A stretch of DNA of 64,000 nucleotides from Butyricimonas sp. Marseille-P3923 (GCF_900184685.1 NZ_FXXL01000006.1:992001-1056000), one strand, 5' to 3'; positions 25,922 to 35,683 are shown, numbered from the stretch's first letter. The notes: generated from the letters alone by a model not told the origin. Program-made: numbers and translations.

Positions 25922-26458
25922 TTAATAAAGTATATATCCTGCGATTCCTGCCAAAACGATCATGAGGATCGGGTCCATTTTGAATTTGAAGGTGGCAAGG
26001 AAAGCTATGGCGAAGATGATATAGCTTTTGTAGTCTACGAAGTTTTGTTTGTTCATGAGTAACAGGGCAGCGGCACCGATCAGACCGAGAACGGTGGTTT
26101 TCAGTCCTGTCATTGCCCAGTCGACGTATTTGTTTTGCCGGAATATGAAGAAGAATTTGGAGATGGTGATCATGATGAATAACGACGGCAGGCTGACGGC
26201 GAGCGTGCATATTGCCGAACCCCAGATGCTTCCCGTCGCGGTGTAGCCGATGTATGTGGCGGTATTGAAGGCGATAGGACCCGGAGTGCTTTGGGATATG
26301 GCAACGATGTCCGTGAAGTCCGCGACACTGATCCATTGGTGTGTTTCTACCACGTCGTGTTGTATCAGGGACAGCATGGCATAGCCTCCCCCGAAACCGA
26401 ACAGGCCGATTTTGAAGAAGGTGATGAATAGGCTGATATATAGTTCTAGGTTTTCCAT
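25922..26458 (-). CDS. Chromate transporter family protein, half-size (second of pair)
   Basis: 178 residues with one CHR domain of about five or six hydrophobic segments. The N-terminal FGFGGGYAMLSLIQHDVVE and AISQSTPGPIAFNTATYIGY are the family signatures. Full-length ChrA has two such halves fused; here they are separate genes 48 bp apart, which fits the short-chain CHR pairs that work as heterodimers. CHR proteins transport chromate or sulfate-like anions across the inner membrane, but the natural substrate in an anaerobe is uncertain. Confidence 0.88.
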   Translation of the reverse strand: MENLELYISLFITFFKIGLFGFGGGYAMLSLIQHDVVETHQWISVADFTDIVAISQSTPGPIAFNTATYIGYTATGSIWGSAICTLAVSLPSLFIMITISKFFFIFRQNKYVDWAMTGLKTTVLGLIGAAALLLMNKQNFVDYKSYIIFAIAFLATFKFKMDPILMIVLAGIAGYILY

Positions 26459-26470
26459 GTAATCAGTTCG

Positions 26471-26506
26471 TAAGGTTCATAAAGTTTATAAGGTTTGTAA
26501 AGTTTT
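26471..26506 (+). repeat. Four 9-bp tandem units between the two CHR genes
   Basis: TAAGGTTCA, TAAAGTTTA, TAAGGTTTG and TAAAGTTTT fill the 48-bp gap between the two genes. The period is 9, unlike the 11-bp arrays. Confidence 0.75.
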
Positions 26507-27046
26507 TCATTTTTTCTTTATAAATTTTCCGTACGCGATGCCTCCCGCGATGGCGGCGATGATGATATATATGGGCGATACTCCTGTTTGCCACACGATA
26601 AGGGCGGCAAGGGTAGGGATGATGACGGTTTTGCGGGTGATTCCGGCAGATTTTCCCATTTGGTAGAGAGGTGCGGCGATGAGGGCTACCACGGCGGGAC
26701 GTATTCCCTTGAATACTCTTTCTACACCGGGGTTATCCTTGAAGTCTGTAAAGATCATGGCAATGAGCAGGATCACGATAAAGGAGGGTAGTATGGTACC
26801 GAGGCTGGAAAAGATGACACCTTTTACCCCCCGTGCCTTGTACCCGACGAAGATTGCCGTGTTGAGGGCTATCGGACCGGGGGCTGATTGGGCGATGGCG
26901 AGCATTTCGACAAATTCACTCTCTTTCAGCCACGCCTTTTTCTCCACGACCTCTTTCTGGATTAGAGGGATCATGGCATAACCGCCTCCAAGGGTGAAGG
27001 AACCGATCTTGAAAAATGATATGAATATTTGCCAGTATGAAGCCAT
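26507..27046 (-). CDS. Chromate transporter family protein, half-size (first of pair)
   Basis: 179 residues with one CHR domain: FTLGGGYAMIPLIQKEVVEK near the N-terminus and AIAQSAPGPIALNTAIFVGY (about 50-70), then several hydrophobic helices and a lysine end. It is clearly homologous to the adjacent 178-residue gene but diverged, as expected for an obligate pair with opposite membrane topology. It is the promoter-proximal gene on the minus strand; TATCTTCG (minus strand, 27069-27076) is a one-mismatch promoter box. Confidence 0.88.
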   Translation of the reverse strand: MASYWQIFISFFKIGSFTLGGGYAMIPLIQKEVVEKKAWLKESEFVEMLAIAQSAPGPIALNTAIFVGYKARGVKGVIFSSLGTILPSFIVILLIAMIFTDFKDNPGVERVFKGIRPAVVALIAAPLYQMGKSAGITRKTVIIPTLAALIVWQTGVSPIYIIIAAIAGGIAYGKFIKKK

Positions 27047-27138
27047 AATTTGTATTAAATATCTGTCGCGAAGATACGATAATCCCGTCTAAATTTCTTA
27101 ATATTGTGGTATCGAAATAGCGTAGCGGAGTGAAATAT

Positions 27139-29271
27139 ATGCGGAAAAGTACAAAGAGGAAATTAATTGTCGTGTCAGGCCTTTTGCTGGGGTTCGGTTT
27201 GGTCGTGTGGCTTGGTGTTTTCCGCAACTTGGGGAAGTTTAATACCCTGCAAGCGGTGCCCGCGGATGCGGTTTTTAAGGTGAATATTCGTTCCGTGAAT
27301 AGTGTTCATGAACGTTTGCGGAGGAATTTTATCTGGCGCTCGTTGAAGAGCTATCCGTATTTCGAGGAGTATCATTCGGATTTACAGTATATAGATTCTT
27401 TGGCGAATAGTTACCCGAAGATGAAGCGTATCGTGACGGATCGTCCCGTGACCATATCCTGTCATCAGGTGGCGCTGAATGATTACGATCTCTTGTATAT
27501 TTGTGATTTGGGTAAGTTGAACGTGATTCGCCTGTTTGAATCGTGGTTGCTCGCGCTCGTTGAAGATGATGAAATACGGGTGAAACGGTTCAAGGACCCG
27601 AACGGGGAGATTCGGGAATTGACTTGGGCGGATTTGCAGTTTTATTTCACGATCAAAGATAATCTGTTGATAGCCTCGTTGTCCCGTTCTTTGGTTTCCC
27701 GTTCGCTTGCCCGTTGTAAGATAAAGAAGAATACCGGGATGGTGGCGGCATCGGGCGATATGATTCTGGATATCGATCATCGTCAATTGGGAAAATGGAT
27801 TGCCTCGGTTATGGAAAAATCCGCGGTGGTAAACGAGGTCGCTTTATTGAAGAATACCCGGTTGATGTTGCAGTTGAATGATAAAAATCTGCGTTTCACG
27901 GGGAAAACGAATCCCGACTCAAGTAGCTTTTCGTTGCTGGATGTGGTGAATTCTCTCGAGGGCGGAACTTCTTCCGTGAAGAATATTGCGGGCGAGAATA
28001 CGGCGGCTTATATCTCTTTCTGTTTCCCTTCGTTCGAGAAGGTGGAGTCTTTGTTGTTGGAGAATTACAAGACAAATAATCCGCAGTCTTACGCGGAGAT
28101 CACGAAATCTTTGGAGAGGATGAATAAATGGTTGGGGGTGGATGTGTTGGATTTGTTTTCTTCATGGATAGGGAACGAGGTGACGATCATTAAGCCTCGT
28201 TTGGAAAGCGGGCAACGGGCGGATAATATCGTGTTGGCTGTCCGAGGGAAAGATATTGATCTGGCGAAAGATCAGTTGACTTATCTGGCGGAACAGATTC
28301 AGCGAACGACTCCCGTGAAAGAACGGGTAATTGAATATAACGGACACACCATTCATTATTTCCGCTTGAAGGGTTTCTTCAATCTCTTTTTCGGGGGGAT
28401 GTTTGATAGGTTCGAGCGACCTTATTATACTTTTCTGGAAGATTACGTTGTTTTCAGTAATTCCCCGGAGACGCTTACCGAGATGATCAAGGAATACGTG
28501 TTGGGAAACACGCTGTCCCGTGACGAGAAGTATTTGCAGACGATGGAAAGTCTGGGGAGCAGGAATAACGTGTTCGGGTACGTGCAGGCTCCGAATACAT
28601 ACGAGTATTTGTACGGTTCTTTTAAAGCGGATTCCCGGGGTGAACTGGAGAAGAACAAGGGGGCGTTTTTGAGTTTCGAGACGGTGGGGGTTGCTCTATC
28701 CAAGAATGGAGATGCTTTTAAGACGCAAATTGTGGCAAATTATAATGCCAAGGCTCCCGAGGAGTATCGTATGCGGGAGTTGAACCGACAGTTCGAGAAT
28801 CAGATTGATCAGATAGAAGCGGGGTTTTATTATCCTGTCGTGCCGGATAGTATCGCGATTGGTTCCCGGGAATATTACGAGTATTCAACTGATAAAGTGC
28901 TTTTTCGCGGGGCATTGAAGGACGGGTATCCGGACGGGGTATGGTGCGTGTTTAACAAAGCGGGTAAGTTGATCGGGCAGTTGCCTTACAGCACGGGCAA
29001 GATTGACGGGGTAGCACCCTTCTTTTACGAGAACGGCGAGTTGTTGGCGCAAGTGAGTTACAAGAAAGGGGAGATTAGTTATTATAAGGAATTTTTTCCG
29101 GACGGAACGGTACGGGCGGAAATCGGATTCCGGAAGGGCGTACGGCACGGGGAAGCCAAGTTCTATTACGGCACGGGATATTTGTGGTGCGAGGGACGTT
29201 ACAAGAAAGGGCTGCATGCCGGAAAATGGCGTTACTATAAGGTGACGGGGGAGACGATTTATGATTTATGA
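27139..29271 (+). CDS. Membrane-anchored envelope protein with C-terminal MORN/YwqK-like repeats
   Basis: 710 residues from ATG 27139 (a GTG three codons earlier is possible). A basic start and one transmembrane helix (about 8-28) put the bulk in the periplasm. Residues 40-540 resemble the DUF3352-type fold seen in Bacteroidetes (AVPADAVFKVNIRSVNS, AAYISFCFPSFEKVESLL), but I assign that only loosely. The last 110 residues carry repeats such as LKDGYPDGVWCVFNKAGKL and KKGLHAGKWRYYKVTGE, typical of MORN/YwqK toxin-antitoxin-like repeat proteins. No function is known to me. It is an isolated gene, convergent with the M23 peptidase gene. Confidence 0.7.
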   Translation: MRKSTKRKLIVVSGLLLGFGLVVWLGVFRNLGKFNTLQAVPADAVFKVNIRSVNSVHERLRRNFIWRSLKSYPYFEEYHSDLQYIDSLANSYPKMKRIVTDRPVTISCHQVALNDYDLLYICDLGKLNVIRLFESWLLALVEDDEIRVKRFKDPNGEIRELTWADLQFYFTIKDNLLIASLSRSLVSRSLARCKIKKNTGMVAASGDMILDIDHRQLGKWIASVMEKSAVVNEVALLKNTRLMLQLNDKNLRFTGKTNPDSSSFSLLDVVNSLEGGTSSVKNIAGENTAAYISFCFPSFEKVESLLLENYKTNNPQSYAEITKSLERMNKWLGVDVLDLFSSWIGNEVTIIKPRLESGQRADNIVLAVRGKDIDLAKDQLTYLAEQIQRTTPVKERVIEYNGHTIHYFRLKGFFNLFFGGMFDRFERPYYTFLEDYVVFSNSPETLTEMIKEYVLGNTLSRDEKYLQTMESLGSRNNVFGYVQAPNTYEYLYGSFKADSRGELEKNKGAFLSFETVGVALSKNGDAFKTQIVANYNAKAPEEYRMRELNRQFENQIDQIEAGFYYPVVPDSIAIGSREYYEYSTDKVLFRGALKDGYPDGVWCVFNKAGKLIGQLPYSTGKIDGVAPFFYENGELLAQVSYKKGEISYYKEFFPDGTVRAEIGFRKGVRHGEAKFYYGTGYLWCEGRYKKGLHAGKWRYYKVTGETIYDL

Positions 29272-29313
29272 TTTATGATTTAGTGATTGACGATTCTGAG
29301 ATTTTCTTCATTC

Positions 29314-30570
29314 TTAGATTTTTCTTAGTAAGTTCACCAGTGAATCTCTCACTTGTGTGAAGTGAGGCATGTTTTCGGGTGAAACGGGTTCTTTCGGGGG
29401 AGAACTCATTTTCAACGGATTGATGGGGGTTCCGTTTTTGTACACCCGGAAATCCAAGTGAGGACCGGTGGCAAGTCCGGTGGCTCCGACGTAACCGATG
29501 GTTTCGCCTTGTTTTACGCGTTTGCCGGGTTGAATGCCTTTGGCGAATTTGGAGAGGTGCATATAAGTGGTGGAGTAGACACTATTGTGTTTTATGGTCA
29601 CGTAGTTGCCGCCGCCGTTTGCCTGATATGCTTTTTTCACGACAACCCCGTCGCCGATGGTGTACACTTCCGTTCCCGTGGGGGCTGCATAATCCACGCC
29701 GTGATGTGCCCTGTATCTTTTCAGCACGGGATGAAAACGGTTGTTGGAGAATCCCGAGGATATACGGGAGTATTTTAACGGGGCTTTTAAAAAGGTTTTC
29801 TGCAAGCTGTTGCCTTCTTCGTCAAAATAGGAAAATTTGTCGTTTTGCTCGAAGGGGATAGCGTAGAAGTCTTTGCCGGTGTTCGTGAAAATCGCCGCTT
29901 TGACATTGAAGTCACGTAGAGGTTTGTCCTCGACGTACGATTGCTCGTATATAACCCGTATCGAATCGCCCTTCGCCAAGCCGAAGAAGTCGATAGACCA
30001 AGCGTATATTTCAGATAACGTGATCGCTAAAGTGGGGTCGGTGTTTGCTTCAACCATGGCATTCCATAAAGAAGAGGTTATACCTACTTTGGCAGTGTGT
30101 TCTTTTTTTACCACGTCTTTTTGTCCCACGTACACTTCCGATGTTTCTTTGAAGTCGATCACCACGTATTCGAGGGCGTTCTTCTCGTATATAAAGAACT
30201 CGGGGGTGCGAAGACTGTCTTTAGCGAGGAAAAGAGTATAGTTTTGACCCCGTTTGATACTTCTCACGTCAAAAACATCTTTACAGCGTTGCGCAATCTC
30301 GTGTATTTTGGCAGGGGATACCTTGTACCTTGCGAGGATGAGAGAAAGGTTCTGGTTTTTCTCCACTACACCTTCCGCTATCTCGAAGTTATCGGAGGGG
30401 ATGCCGTATTTATAATGTACTTGCTGTAACTCTGTCGTGTCCACGACTTCGTCAACAGCGTTGGCTTCCAGTATCGCTTCTTTATTTCCTTTGTTACTCG
30501 GCCAAAAAATGACAATCCCCAGTACAAGGCCTATGGCTGCCCAAATCCAAATCCATTTCGTCTTTTTCAT
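29314..30570 (-). CDS. M23 family metallopeptidase (LytM-type)
   Basis: 418 residues with an N-terminal membrane anchor (about 5-24). A LysM- or OapA-like region (about 60-130: SLILARYKVSPAKIHEIAQR) is followed by a C-terminal M23 domain (about 280-390). The zinc ligands are seen in HHGVDYAAPTGTEVYTIGDG (HxxxD), TTYMHLSKFAKG and GPHLDFRVYKNG (HxH-like HLD). It probably cuts peptidoglycan cross-links or regulates amidases in the periplasm. Motifs are intact, so it should be active. It is transcribed alone on the minus strand, divergent from the GldA-type operon. Confidence 0.92.
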   Translation of the reverse strand: MKKTKWIWIWAAIGLVLGIVIFWPSNKGNKEAILEANAVDEVVDTTELQQVHYKYGIPSDNFEIAEGVVEKNQNLSLILARYKVSPAKIHEIAQRCKDVFDVRSIKRGQNYTLFLAKDSLRTPEFFIYEKNALEYVVIDFKETSEVYVGQKDVVKKEHTAKVGITSSLWNAMVEANTDPTLAITLSEIYAWSIDFFGLAKGDSIRVIYEQSYVEDKPLRDFNVKAAIFTNTGKDFYAIPFEQNDKFSYFDEEGNSLQKTFLKAPLKYSRISSGFSNNRFHPVLKRYRAHHGVDYAAPTGTEVYTIGDGVVVKKAYQANGGGNYVTIKHNSVYSTTYMHLSKFAKGIQPGKRVKQGETIGYVGATGLATGPHLDFRVYKNGTPINPLKMSSPPKEPVSPENMPHFTQVRDSLVNLLRKI

Positions 30571-30979
30571 CTTCTTTTCTTACATCCGGTTAATCGCGTC
30601 GGTTCAGGCTTGCAAGTTAGGTGATTTGCTTTTAACCTGCAACAGAGTGGTTCTTTTTTTATCCACATGTTGTCGTTTGTGAAAACTTTCTTAATGTTGT
30701 TATTAACAAAACGTTAAAGTTGATTTTTTATTGTTGATGCGATTTGTAATTTATTACTTTTGACGTGATGGAATGTCAAAAAGTGTTTTTATAATGACGT
30801 GAAGAAGATTTAGGAGAGAAAAGGGTAATATTTTATTAACCAGTTGTTTGAATGGTTGGGAAATCTTAAAGTTTTCATAAAATTGATTTTGGAATAACAC
30901 TAAATCAATTCTGAAACGTCTATTTATAAAGTTTGCAAAAGTGTTGTTGTAAGAGCATATTAATTTTAATAACAAATTT
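30571..30979. promoter_or_regulatory. Divergent 409-bp intergenic region with GldA-operon promoter
   Basis: No gene is supported here. TACTTTTG at 30755-30762 is an exact TAnnTTTG box with TTGTTG at 30731-30736 (18-bp spacer), oriented towards the ABC ATPase; its mRNA would have a long leader of about 210 bases. The remaining sequence is A/T-rich with no strong hairpin. A minus-strand open frame at 30754-30975 lacks coding character. Confidence 0.5.
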
Positions 30980-31906
30980 ATGGAAGAGCCAATTGTAAAA
31001 GTCGAACACTTGTCACATCGCTACAGCATTCAATGGGCGGTACGCGACATTAGTTTCGAGATTCCTGTACGGGGAATTTATGGTTTGCTGGGATCGAACG
31101 GTGCCGGTAAATCAACCACGATGAACATTATTTGCGGTGTTATCAAACAAACGGAAGGTAATGTTTTTATCAGCGGGATTGACACCCGTAAACATCCGGT
31201 GGATGCTAAACGTCATATCGGTTTCTTACCCCAGAAGCCCCCTTTATACGGTGACTTAACTGTAGAAGAATATTTACTTCATTGTGCCAGATTGCGCTGG
31301 GTTCCGGATGGTGAACTTAAATCTGCTGTAGAGGAAGTTTTGGCACGATGTGGTATCACTCATTTCCGCAAGCGTTTGATTAAGAATTTGTCAGGTGGTT
31401 ATCAACAACGTGTTGGTATCGCTCAGGCGATTGTTCATAAACCTGCTCTAGTGGTGTTTGACGAGCCGACGAATGGGTTGGACCCGAACCAGATTATGGA
31501 GATTCGTCATTTGATCAAGGATATCGCGCAGGATCGTACGGTGATTCTTTCCACGCATATCTTGACCGAGGTGCAAGCCGTTTGCGATCATATCATGATG
31601 ATCGAGGAAGGAAAGCTCGTGTTCATGGGATCCGTTGATGAGTTTGACAATTATATTATCCCGAATACCCTTTATCTTTCCATGGTTGATCCTCCGGCAA
31701 CGGAAGAACTTGCCAAGATTGAAGGCGTATTGGGCGTGGAAGAATTGGGTAGCATGAAATTCCGTATTCGTTTCACGGAAGCGCAAGAGGTTATTGATCG
31801 TATCGTGAAGGAGAGCGCCGCTAAAGACTGGCGTCTATCCGAGATTCGGGTAGAGAAGAGCTCTCTGGATAGTATATTCGCGGAATTGTCTAAAAAAGCA
31901 CATTAA
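30980..31906 (+). CDS. gldA: ABC transporter ATP-binding protein, GldA type
   Basis: 308 residues. Walker A is GSNGAGKST (38-46), the ABC signature is LSGGYQQR, Walker B is LVVFDEPTNGLDP, and the H-loop histidine is in STHIL. Its C-terminal extension (about 215-305) is typical of the GldA/CcmA-like group. It energises the membrane protein encoded 11 bp downstream. In gliding flavobacteria GldA-GldF-GldG are required for motility, but in non-gliding gut Bacteroidales the same set exists without that role. Substrate unknown. Confidence 0.92.
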   Translation: MEEPIVKVEHLSHRYSIQWAVRDISFEIPVRGIYGLLGSNGAGKSTTMNIICGVIKQTEGNVFISGIDTRKHPVDAKRHIGFLPQKPPLYGDLTVEEYLLHCARLRWVPDGELKSAVEEVLARCGITHFRKRLIKNLSGGYQQRVGIAQAIVHKPALVVFDEPTNGLDPNQIMEIRHLIKDIAQDRTVILSTHILTEVQAVCDHIMMIEEGKLVFMGSVDEFDNYIIPNTLYLSMVDPPATEELAKIEGVLGVEELGSMKFRIRFTEAQEVIDRIVKESAAKDWRLSEIRVEKSSLDSIFAELSKKAH

Positions 31907-31917
31907 ATAATCAGGTT

Positions 31918-34224
31918 ATGTTTAAAATGATATATAATATCGCGAGAACGGAATTGCAAATGTTATTCTATTCTCCTGTTGCATGGTTAATCTTGGTCGT
32001 GTTCGGCATACAGGCTGGTTTGATTTTTGCCGGTAAGATCGAGGGATTGGTAGTTTCTCAAGAAATGGGATATAGCGTCGCGGGAGCCACGTTTAATATC
32101 TTCGCTAATCCTTGGGGAGCTGTCTTTGTAAATATGCAGAATTACTTGTATTTTTATATTCCACTTTTGACCATGAGTTTGGTCAGCAAGGAATTGAGTA
32201 GTGGTTCTATTCGCTTGTTGTATTCTTCTCCGATTACCAATTTGCAGATTATCGTGGGTAAGTTCGTGTCCATGATGATTTACGGGCTTTTCATGATTGG
32301 TATTCTTCTTTTAATCACGCTTTGTAGCTGGTCTGTTATTAAAGATTTCGATTGGCCAATGGTGTTTGTCGGATTGTTGGGATTGTACCTGTTGATCTGT
32401 GCTTACGCGGCTATCGGTATTTTTATGTCCAGTTTGACTTCATACCAGATCGTGGCGGCTATCGGAACGTTTGCCGTGTTGATGGTGTTGAGTATGATTG
32501 GGGACTGGTGGCAAGAGTATGATTTCGTTCGCGATGTGACCTATTGGTTGGCTATGCCGGGTCGAAGCGGTAAGTTTATCGCCGGGTTGATTTGTAGTGA
32601 AGATTTACTTTATTTCATCCTTGTAGTTTGTTTGTTCCTTGCGTTGACGATTATCCGTTTGAACGCGGTACGTCAAAAGATTCGTTTCGTGATCACGTTG
32701 GGAAGAAATGTTGGTGTTATTCTTTTGGTTTGTGTCCTTGGATTTATCACTTCCATGCCGAAAATGAAGGTTTATTATGATGCAACCGCAACTAAAATGA
32801 ATACGTTGACCCCGAATAGCCAAGAGATCGTGGCTAAATTGGACGGTGGAATGACTATCACCACGTATATTAATGCGCTTGATCCGGGTGCTTCGTGGTA
32901 TGCCGCTTTCTATTTCCTGAAACCGGATATGGATCGTTTCGAACAATATCTGCGGTTCAAACCGGATATGAAGTTGAAATACGTGTATTATTATGACACG
33001 TGCGCGAATCCTCAGTTGGACAGACGTTTCCCGGATAAGAACCTTCGCGAGAAGATGGTTGAGGTTTGTAAGATGTATGGTTTGGATTCCAACAGATTCA
33101 TGGGACCGGAAGAGATTCGTAAGAAAATCGATTTGTCCGGAGAAGGGAATACTTTCGTTCGTCAAATCGTTCGCGATAACGGAGAAAAAGCTTGGTTACG
33201 AATTTATAACGATATGCAACGTTTCCCGAGTGAACGAGAGATTTCTGCCGCTTTCAAACGGATGGTGATGGAACTCCCGAAAGTGGGTATCGTGCAGGGA
33301 CATGGGGAACGTAGTTTCTATGGTGGCAAAGACCGGGATTACAGTGCGTTCGCGGACGATAAAAGTTTCCGTCATTCTTTGTTAAATCAAGGGTTTGACG
33401 TGGAAGAAGTTCGTTTGGACAAACAAGTGCCGGAACATATCAATATCGTGGTGATTTCCGATATGCGCGAGTGGTTGACTCCTGCGGAGGAAGCTAATTT
33501 GCAACAGTATATCGACCGCGGTGGTAATTTGTTTATCTTGGGAGAACCGAAACGTAGGGACGTGATGAACCCGCTCTTCGCGAAATTCGGTTTCGAGATG
33601 ACAGAGGGCGTTCTGGTTAAACAGGATACGAATCTTCAAGCTGACGTGATTTTGTCTTACCCGACGAAAGAGGCGGCTGACAGTATCGCTTATGATTTCG
33701 GAACGATGCGTAGATATAGAATGGTGATGTCTACCCCGAGTGTAGCCGGATTGGAGCAAATCGCGGATAAGGGATACAAGGTTACGACCATGTTCAAGAC
33801 GGATACCATTGGTGTTTGGAACGAATTGGAAACCACGGACTTTATCGACGACACGATTCGTTTGAATCCTGCTATCGGGGAAGTAGAGAAAACCTATTCC
33901 ACGGCTGTGGCATTATCAAGAAAAGTTGGGGATAAAGAACAAAAAATTATCTTGACGGGTGATGCGGACTGTATCAGTAACGGTGAGTTCGGAAGAAGAG
34001 TTCCGACTGCGCGTACTTCTAACTATACTTTGGTAACGGGAGGATTCTTCTGGTTGTCGGATGGAGAGGTGCCTATCGACGTGAGACGTCCGCCGCTACC
34101 GGATGATAAGGTATATGTTGCGAAAACGGGAGCTTGGATTATCAAGTGGTCGTTTACTCTCTTGATACCCTTGCTTTTGGCTGCTGCTGGAGTTCTTATC
34201 TGGATTCGTAGAAAAGGAAGATAG
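31918..34224 (+). CDS. GldF-GldG fusion: ABC-2 permease plus GldG-type domain
   Basis: 768 residues. Residues 1-250 form an ABC-2 permease with about six helices (start MFKMIYNIARTELQMLFYSP is GldF-like). A further transmembrane segment (about 258-280) leads into a large extracytoplasmic GldG/ABC-type uncharacterised domain (about 290-735), and a last helix sits at the C-terminus (WSFTLLIPLLLAAAGVLIWI). In Flavobacterium the two parts are separate genes gldF and gldG; here they are fused. With the ATPase upstream this makes a complete exporter or envelope machine of unknown cargo. It ends about 125 bp before the MutS-like pair. Confidence 0.88.
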   Translation: MFKMIYNIARTELQMLFYSPVAWLILVVFGIQAGLIFAGKIEGLVVSQEMGYSVAGATFNIFANPWGAVFVNMQNYLYFYIPLLTMSLVSKELSSGSIRLLYSSPITNLQIIVGKFVSMMIYGLFMIGILLLITLCSWSVIKDFDWPMVFVGLLGLYLLICAYAAIGIFMSSLTSYQIVAAIGTFAVLMVLSMIGDWWQEYDFVRDVTYWLAMPGRSGKFIAGLICSEDLLYFILVVCLFLALTIIRLNAVRQKIRFVITLGRNVGVILLVCVLGFITSMPKMKVYYDATATKMNTLTPNSQEIVAKLDGGMTITTYINALDPGASWYAAFYFLKPDMDRFEQYLRFKPDMKLKYVYYYDTCANPQLDRRFPDKNLREKMVEVCKMYGLDSNRFMGPEEIRKKIDLSGEGNTFVRQIVRDNGEKAWLRIYNDMQRFPSEREISAAFKRMVMELPKVGIVQGHGERSFYGGKDRDYSAFADDKSFRHSLLNQGFDVEEVRLDKQVPEHINIVVISDMREWLTPAEEANLQQYIDRGGNLFILGEPKRRDVMNPLFAKFGFEMTEGVLVKQDTNLQADVILSYPTKEAADSIAYDFGTMRRYRMVMSTPSVAGLEQIADKGYKVTTMFKTDTIGVWNELETTDFIDDTIRLNPAIGEVEKTYSTAVALSRKVGDKEQKIILTGDADCISNGEFGRRVPTARTSNYTLVTGGFFWLSDGEVPIDVRRPPLPDDKVYVAKTGAWIIKWSFTLLIPLLLAAAGVLIWIRRKGR

Positions 34225-34310
34225 TATGATTTCCGATTTTAGATTTATGATTTTAGATTTAAAATGGAAAAGATAAGAGAATTTGAAAATGTGGATATGT
34301 AATGATTCAC

Positions 34311-34340
34311 ATTTTCAATTCTCAATTTTCAATTTTAATT
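34311..34340 (+). repeat. TTTTCAA-type leader before the first MutS-like gene
   Basis: ATTTTCAATTCTCAATTTTC and a further copy end 8 bp before the ATG at 34349; same class as 7171-7201. The upstream part of the gap (34228-34262) has TTTTAGATT repeats. Confidence 0.7.
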
Positions 34341-34348
34341 GATATAGA

Positions 34349-35683
34349 ATGAGTTTTAAAATAGACAAACAAACGTTGGATGATCTGGCGATCTTCGGGA
34401 ATAACCGGACCAAATCTGTCTACGAGATTTTTAACCGCACGCAAACACGCGGTGGGGCGAGAATTCTCGAAGAGATGTTCCTTTACCCTTTGTCGGATGC
34501 CGACCAGATTAACGAGCGGAGTGACGTGATTCGTTATTACCGCGATATAGAGGCGGTATTTCCTTTCCGGAGCGAGATTTTCGATACCATGGAATTTTAC
34601 CTCGGTAATACAGACCGTCGCACGCAATTGATGACGCAGGATAACACGTTGGGACGCAAGTTCAAGAATTTGGTGGGAACGGACACGGAATATACCCAGT
34701 TACATAACGGGATTGTATGTTGCATTGAGTTGTTGAATACTTTGGGTGATTTTCTGAAGAATTCAAAGTCGGACACGGGCAACAAGACGATAGCCGATTT
34801 GACGGCGAATTTGAGAGGGTTGCTTGATAACGAGAAATGGGCGTGGTATACTTCCGAGAAAGGAAAGAAGAAATTGGCTTACGAACAAGCGGTGGTTTAC
34901 GACCGCGTGTTCCGTTTCGAGGAACGTGATAAGATGATGAAGATTCTTTACTACGTTTACCTGCTCGACGTTTATATGGCGGTAGCGAAGGTGGCACGGG
35001 ATCGCAATTTCGTTTTCGGTAAGGCTTATCCGAACGACCGTAATATCTTGAAGCTGAAGGGTGCTTTTCACCCGTTCCTGACAAAACCGGTAGGCAATGA
35101 TATAGAGGTAGACGAGAATAGTAACGTGATTTTCCTGACGGGAGCGAATATGGCGGGAAAATCAACGTTTATGAAAACTTTCGGGATCTCTATCTTCTTG
35201 GCTCACGTGGGATTCCCGATTCCCGCTAAAGAGATGGAATTTTCCGTGCAGAACGGGATGTTCACGACGATTAATCTGCCCGATAACCTGAGCATGGGAT
35301 ATAGTCACTTCTATGCTGAAGTGTTGCGGGTGAAGAAAGTGGCACAACAAGTGCGTCAAACTCAACATCTGATCGTGGTATTCGACGAGTTGTTCCGGGG
35401 TACGAACGTGAAAGATGCTTACGATGCAACGGTGGCGGTGACGGAAGCTTTCGCCGGAATCCGAAATTGCACGTTTATTATCTCTACACATATCATCGAG
35501 GCGGGTGAGGTTCTTAAAGAACGCTGTGACAATATCAACTTTGTTTACCTGCCCACGAAAATGGAGGGGAGTAAACCGATCTATACTTACACGCTGGCTT
35601 CCGGTATCACGGATGACCGCCATGGTATGATGATCGTGAATAATGAACGGATTATTGAAATCATTAAAAACGGAGAGGCATGA
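34349..35683 (+). CDS. MutS-like ATPase, short form (first of tandem pair)
   Basis: 444 residues, about half the length of MutS. It lacks the N-terminal mismatch-binding and connector domains. A helical lever/core region (about 10-230) precedes a MutS-family ABC ATPase: Walker A GANMAGKST (265-273), NLSMGYSHFYAEVLRVK, Walker B LIVVFDELFRGTNVKDAYDA, and STHI with the switch histidine. Such proteins are annotated as MutS-related in Bacteroidetes and have no proven function. The next gene is a diverged paralogue overlapping by 4 bp, which suggests an obligate heterodimer (inference). Confidence 0.88.
   Translation: MSFKIDKQTLDDLAIFGNNRTKSVYEIFNRTQTRGGARILEEMFLYPLSDADQINERSDVIRYYRDIEAVFPFRSEIFDTMEFYLGNTDRRTQLMTQDNTLGRKFKNLVGTDTEYTQLHNGIVCCIELLNTLGDFLKNSKSDTGNKTIADLTANLRGLLDNEKWAWYTSEKGKKKLAYEQAVVYDRVFRFEERDKMMKILYYVYLLDVYMAVAKVARDRNFVFGKAYPNDRNILKLKGAFHPFLTKPVGNDIEVDENSNVIFLTGANMAGKSTFMKTFGISIFLAHVGFPIPAKEMEFSVQNGMFTTINLPDNLSMGYSHFYAEVLRVKKVAQQVRQTQHLIVVFDELFRGTNVKDAYDATVAVTEAFAGIRNCTFIISTHIIEAGEVLKERCDNINFVYLPTKMEGSKPIYTYTLASGITDDRHGMMIVNNERIIEIIKNGEA

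Noticed and set aside
30754-30975. 73-residue minus-strand frame in the gap before gldA
   Set aside because: No start context, and low-complexity A/T-driven composition; it sits over a plus-strand promoter.
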